Shown here piece by piece: positions 5,439 through 6,822 of a DNA stretch of 6,822 bases (its first letter is position 1; every line of letters starts with the position of its first letter). Origin of the DNA: an uncultured Clostridia bacterium. GTDB lineage: Bacteria > Bacillota > Clostridia > Christensenellales > Borkfalkiaceae. The notes beneath the pieces were generated by a model that saw nothing but the letters and a program-made list of their open reading frames with translations, did no database searches and was not told the origin of the DNA. The stretch is taken from assembly GCA_947177825.1 (NCBI GenBank), contig CAMWWA010000070.1, positions 1 to 6,822 on the forward strand, in the 5' to 3' direction. Made by a program: the position numbers and the translations under genes.

Positions 5439-6176
5439 TTACCCCTCCAATTTGAAATATTCGTCGTCGGAAACGGGTTCGCACCACTCGGTTTTGCCGT
5501 TCTCCGCAGGCACCTCTACGGCAATATGCGAAAACCAACTGTCCGCCGCTGCGCCGTGCCAATGCTTGACGTTTGCAGGGATATTTACGACGTCGCCCGC
5601 CTTTAACGCACGCGGCGCCTTGCCCCACTCCTGATACCAGCCCCTTCCTGCGGTCACCAAAAGAATTTGTCCGCCGCCCTTATCGGCGTGATGAATATGC
5701 CAGTTATTGCGGCACTTGGGCTCGAACGTTACGTTTGCCATAAACACCGTTTGCTTGGGGTCTGTAAGCGGTTTAAGATAAGAATTACCGACAAAGTATT
5801 TGGCATACGCCGTATTGGGTTCGCCCAGTCCGAACATTCCGCCGCACTTACCTTCATCGTCCTTATAAACTTCTTTTGCCATACGGAAGGCCGCCCACGC
5901 GTTTGGCCAGCCGGCATAAAATGCAACGTGGGTTAAAAGCTCCGCCATTTCTGTTTTTGTTACGCCGTTGACCTTTGCCGTTTGCAAGTGATACTGAAAC
6001 GAGCTGTCGATAAGCCCTTTCGAAACGAGCGTCGTTACCGTAAGCATCGAGCGGGTTTTGAGCGAAAGAGCATCGCCCGACCAAACCTCTCCGAATAAAA
6101 CGTCGTCGTTCAGCTCTGCAAATTTCGGTGCGAATTCTCCGAGCGAGTCGCGTCCTGCCGTCTGTTTAACTTTCAT
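5439..6176 (-). CDS. Carboxymuconolactone decarboxylase-like / cupin fusion protein
   Basis: A 245-residue cytoplasmic protein with no signal peptide. The N-terminal domain (about 15-105) is carboxymuconolactone-decarboxylase/AhpD-like, with E30 (GEVW), TRSMLTVTTL (41-50), H63 (FQYHL) and ELLTHVAFYAGWP (79-91). It lacks the CxxC of true AhpD peroxidase partners. The C-terminal domain (about 130-230) is a cupin with probable metal ligands H160, H162, Q170 and H205 (WHIHH, GGGQ, KHWHGA). Fusions of these domains are frequent in anaerobes and poorly characterised; a real muconolactone pathway is unlikely here, and detoxification of small reactive carbonyl or quinone-like compounds is a plausible guess given the reductase downstream. 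An AAGGAGA ribosome site (6183-6189) lies six bases before the ATG. It is the first gene of a three-gene operon with its own promoter. Confidence 0.93.
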   Translation of the reverse strand: MKVKQTAGRDSLGEFAPKFAELNDDVLFGEVWSGDALSLKTRSMLTVTTLVSKGLIDSSFQYHLQTAKVNGVTKTEMAELLTHVAFYAGWPNAWAAFRMAKEVYKDDEGKCGGMFGLGEPNTAYAKYFVGNSYLKPLTDPKQTVFMANVTFEPKCRNNWHIHHADKGGGQILLVTAGRGWYQEWGKAPRALKAGDVVNIPANVKHWHGAAADSWFSHIAVEVPAENGKTEWCEPVSDDEYFKLEG

Positions 6177-6182
6177 AAATTA

Positions 6183-6224
6183 TCTCCTTTTTTATATTAT
6201 ATCACGTCCCGAAACGTATTTCAA
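6183..6224 (-). promoter_or_regulatory. Promoter and ribosome site of the cupin/reductase/DUF1893 operon
   Basis: On the minus strand TTGAAA (6224-6219), a 17-bp spacer and TATAAT (6201-6196) form a strong sigma-A promoter. The expected start near 6189 is at the beginning of the AAGGAGA ribosome site (6189-6183), giving a leader of only about 13-15 bases. The spacer has an imperfect palindrome around 6205-6218 (ACGT at both ends), too weak to call an operator. The -35 box touches the upstream terminator arm, so the two elements are packed without a gap. Confidence 0.85.
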
Positions 6225-6268
6225 GTATAAATAAAAACCGCCCTTCCGGACGGTTTTTATTTATACTT
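6223..6268 (-). terminator. Long hairpin terminator after the ABC permease gene
   Basis: Arms 6223-6240 and 6251-6268 are perfectly complementary over 18 bases. In minus-strand RNA three further pairs (one a U-G wobble) close a GGAA loop of the GNRA type, giving a 21-bp stem; in plus-strand RNA the wobble becomes a C-A mismatch. The descending arm contains the U-rich run GGUUUUUAUUUAU. It starts two bases after the permease stop codon at 6271, so it insulates the downstream operon from permease transcription. Confidence 0.9.
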
Positions 6269-6270
6269 AA

Positions 6271-6822
6271 TTATACCAGGCTTGTTTTGTTGAGTATTAC
6301 GTTGCTTACCGCGCCCAGTCCCGCGGCGAACAACGCGCCGCCTGCAAGCGTCATTATAACGTGTATAAAGTTTGCATTGAGTGGCGTCATCACAGGTATC
6401 ATCATAAACATAAACGCACCGCATCCAAGAGAGAGAAGTATTGAAAGCCAAGTACGCTGTTTTGCAACAACTGCGAATGTAAAGAACAGAGCTACAAATA
6501 CCAAAACAAGGAATATTTTAGAAAATAGGCACGCTATAAGATTACCTGCGTTAAAACCTTCCGTTGTGAAAGGAAGTCCGCCGATTGCACCGCCGAGCAT
6601 TGCCCCGATAAAGAAAGCAAGTATCATGATTGCACCACCGGCAAAGCAAACAAGAGTTTTAGAGAAAACGTAGTCAACCTTTTTGGAGCGTACGGTAAAT
6701 AAGTTCTTTGCGTAGCCGCTTCTGAAATCGTCGGACACGAATACGCACACGAGTACGGCAACCATAAAGTACATCAAATTCATATTGCACATAGTCGTCA
6801 AGTCCATTGCCATAGCGTTACC
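6271..6822 (-). CDS. ABC-2 type transporter permease, C-terminal part (5' end outside window)
   Basis: The frame is open from the right edge to the TAA at 6273-6271. It continues above the first in-window ATG (6813), and the visible protein starts in mid-domain, so the true start lies beyond the window. Counting from the Met at 6813, five hydrophobic segments are seen at about 11-27, 53-79, 93-117, 122-142 and 149-174. The motif SDDFRSGYAKN (27-37) is the cytoplasmic loop typical of ABC-2 permeases of the drug or bacteriocin export type. Such permeases work with a separate ATPase, presumably encoded upstream outside the window. The substrate cannot be inferred. A hairpin terminator follows immediately, so this is the last gene of its transcription unit. 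Confidence 0.85.
   Translation of the reverse strand, partial: GNAMAMDLTTMCNMNLMYFMVAVLVCVFVSDDFRSGYAKNLFTVRSKKVDYVFSKTLVCFAGGAIMILAFFIGAMLGGAIGGLPFTTEGFNAGNLIACLFSKIFLVLVFVALFFTFAVVAKQRTWLSILLSLGCGAFMFMMIPVMTPLNANFIHVIMTLAGGALFAAGLGAVSNVILNKTSLV

Noticed and set aside
4379..5455. A 358-codon open frame on the plus strand, opposite the reductase gene
   Set aside because: It mirrors almost exactly the reductase gene, which has an intact catalytic tetrad and two Fe-S motifs. The translation is low-complexity in V/A/H/L with no recognisable domain, as expected when the true gene has GC-rich third positions.

Overview
The window looks like chromosomal DNA of an anaerobic gut Clostridia-type Firmicute, from a lineage known mostly from metagenomes. 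This is inferred from the gene families: a BspA-type leucine-rich-repeat lipoprotein with a Cys ribbon, an ABC-2 permease with an SDDFRSG motif, an aldo/keto reductase with a ferredoxin-like tail, DUF1893, and near-consensus sigma-A promoters with 17-bp spacers. I cannot name a species. There are seven protein-coding genes, two running off the window edges, and no RNA gene, insertion sequence or CRISPR array.

Layout. Positions 1-2224 (minus) hold at least 741 codons of a secreted lipoprotein whose visible C-terminal part is a regular 23-residue LRR array; its 3' end lies outside. A 70-bp gap (2225-2294) separates it from a divergent 68-residue XRE-family repressor gene (2295-2501, plus), which ends at a strong hairpin terminator (2515-2546). 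Converging on that terminator is a gene for a PLP-dependent alpha-oxoamine synthase (2566-3756, minus) that resembles bacterial serine palmitoyltransferase more than KBL or BioF. It has its own perfect-consensus promoter. Next is a three-gene minus-strand operon read 6176 to 3898: a carboxymuconolactone-decarboxylase/cupin fusion, an aldo/keto reductase with two 4Fe-4S motifs, and a DUF1893 deaminase-fold protein, joined by TAA-N-ATG junctions. Upstream of it are a long hairpin terminator (6223-6268) and the 3' part of an ABC-2 permease gene (6271 to the right edge, minus).

The most interesting part is the 70-bp divergent control region. Two near-identical palindromes of the form GAACRTTTTGTTC, 31 bp apart centre to centre, each sit in the spacer region of one of two back-to-back promoters. 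The simplest reading is that the small XRE protein represses both itself and the large surface lipoprotein. Both predicted transcription starts fall at or next to the ATG and neither gene has a Shine-Dalgarno sequence, so both messages may be leaderless, unlike the other genes here. The oxoamine synthase promoter also carries a perfect palindrome in its spacer, suggesting a different repressor. No gene appears broken.
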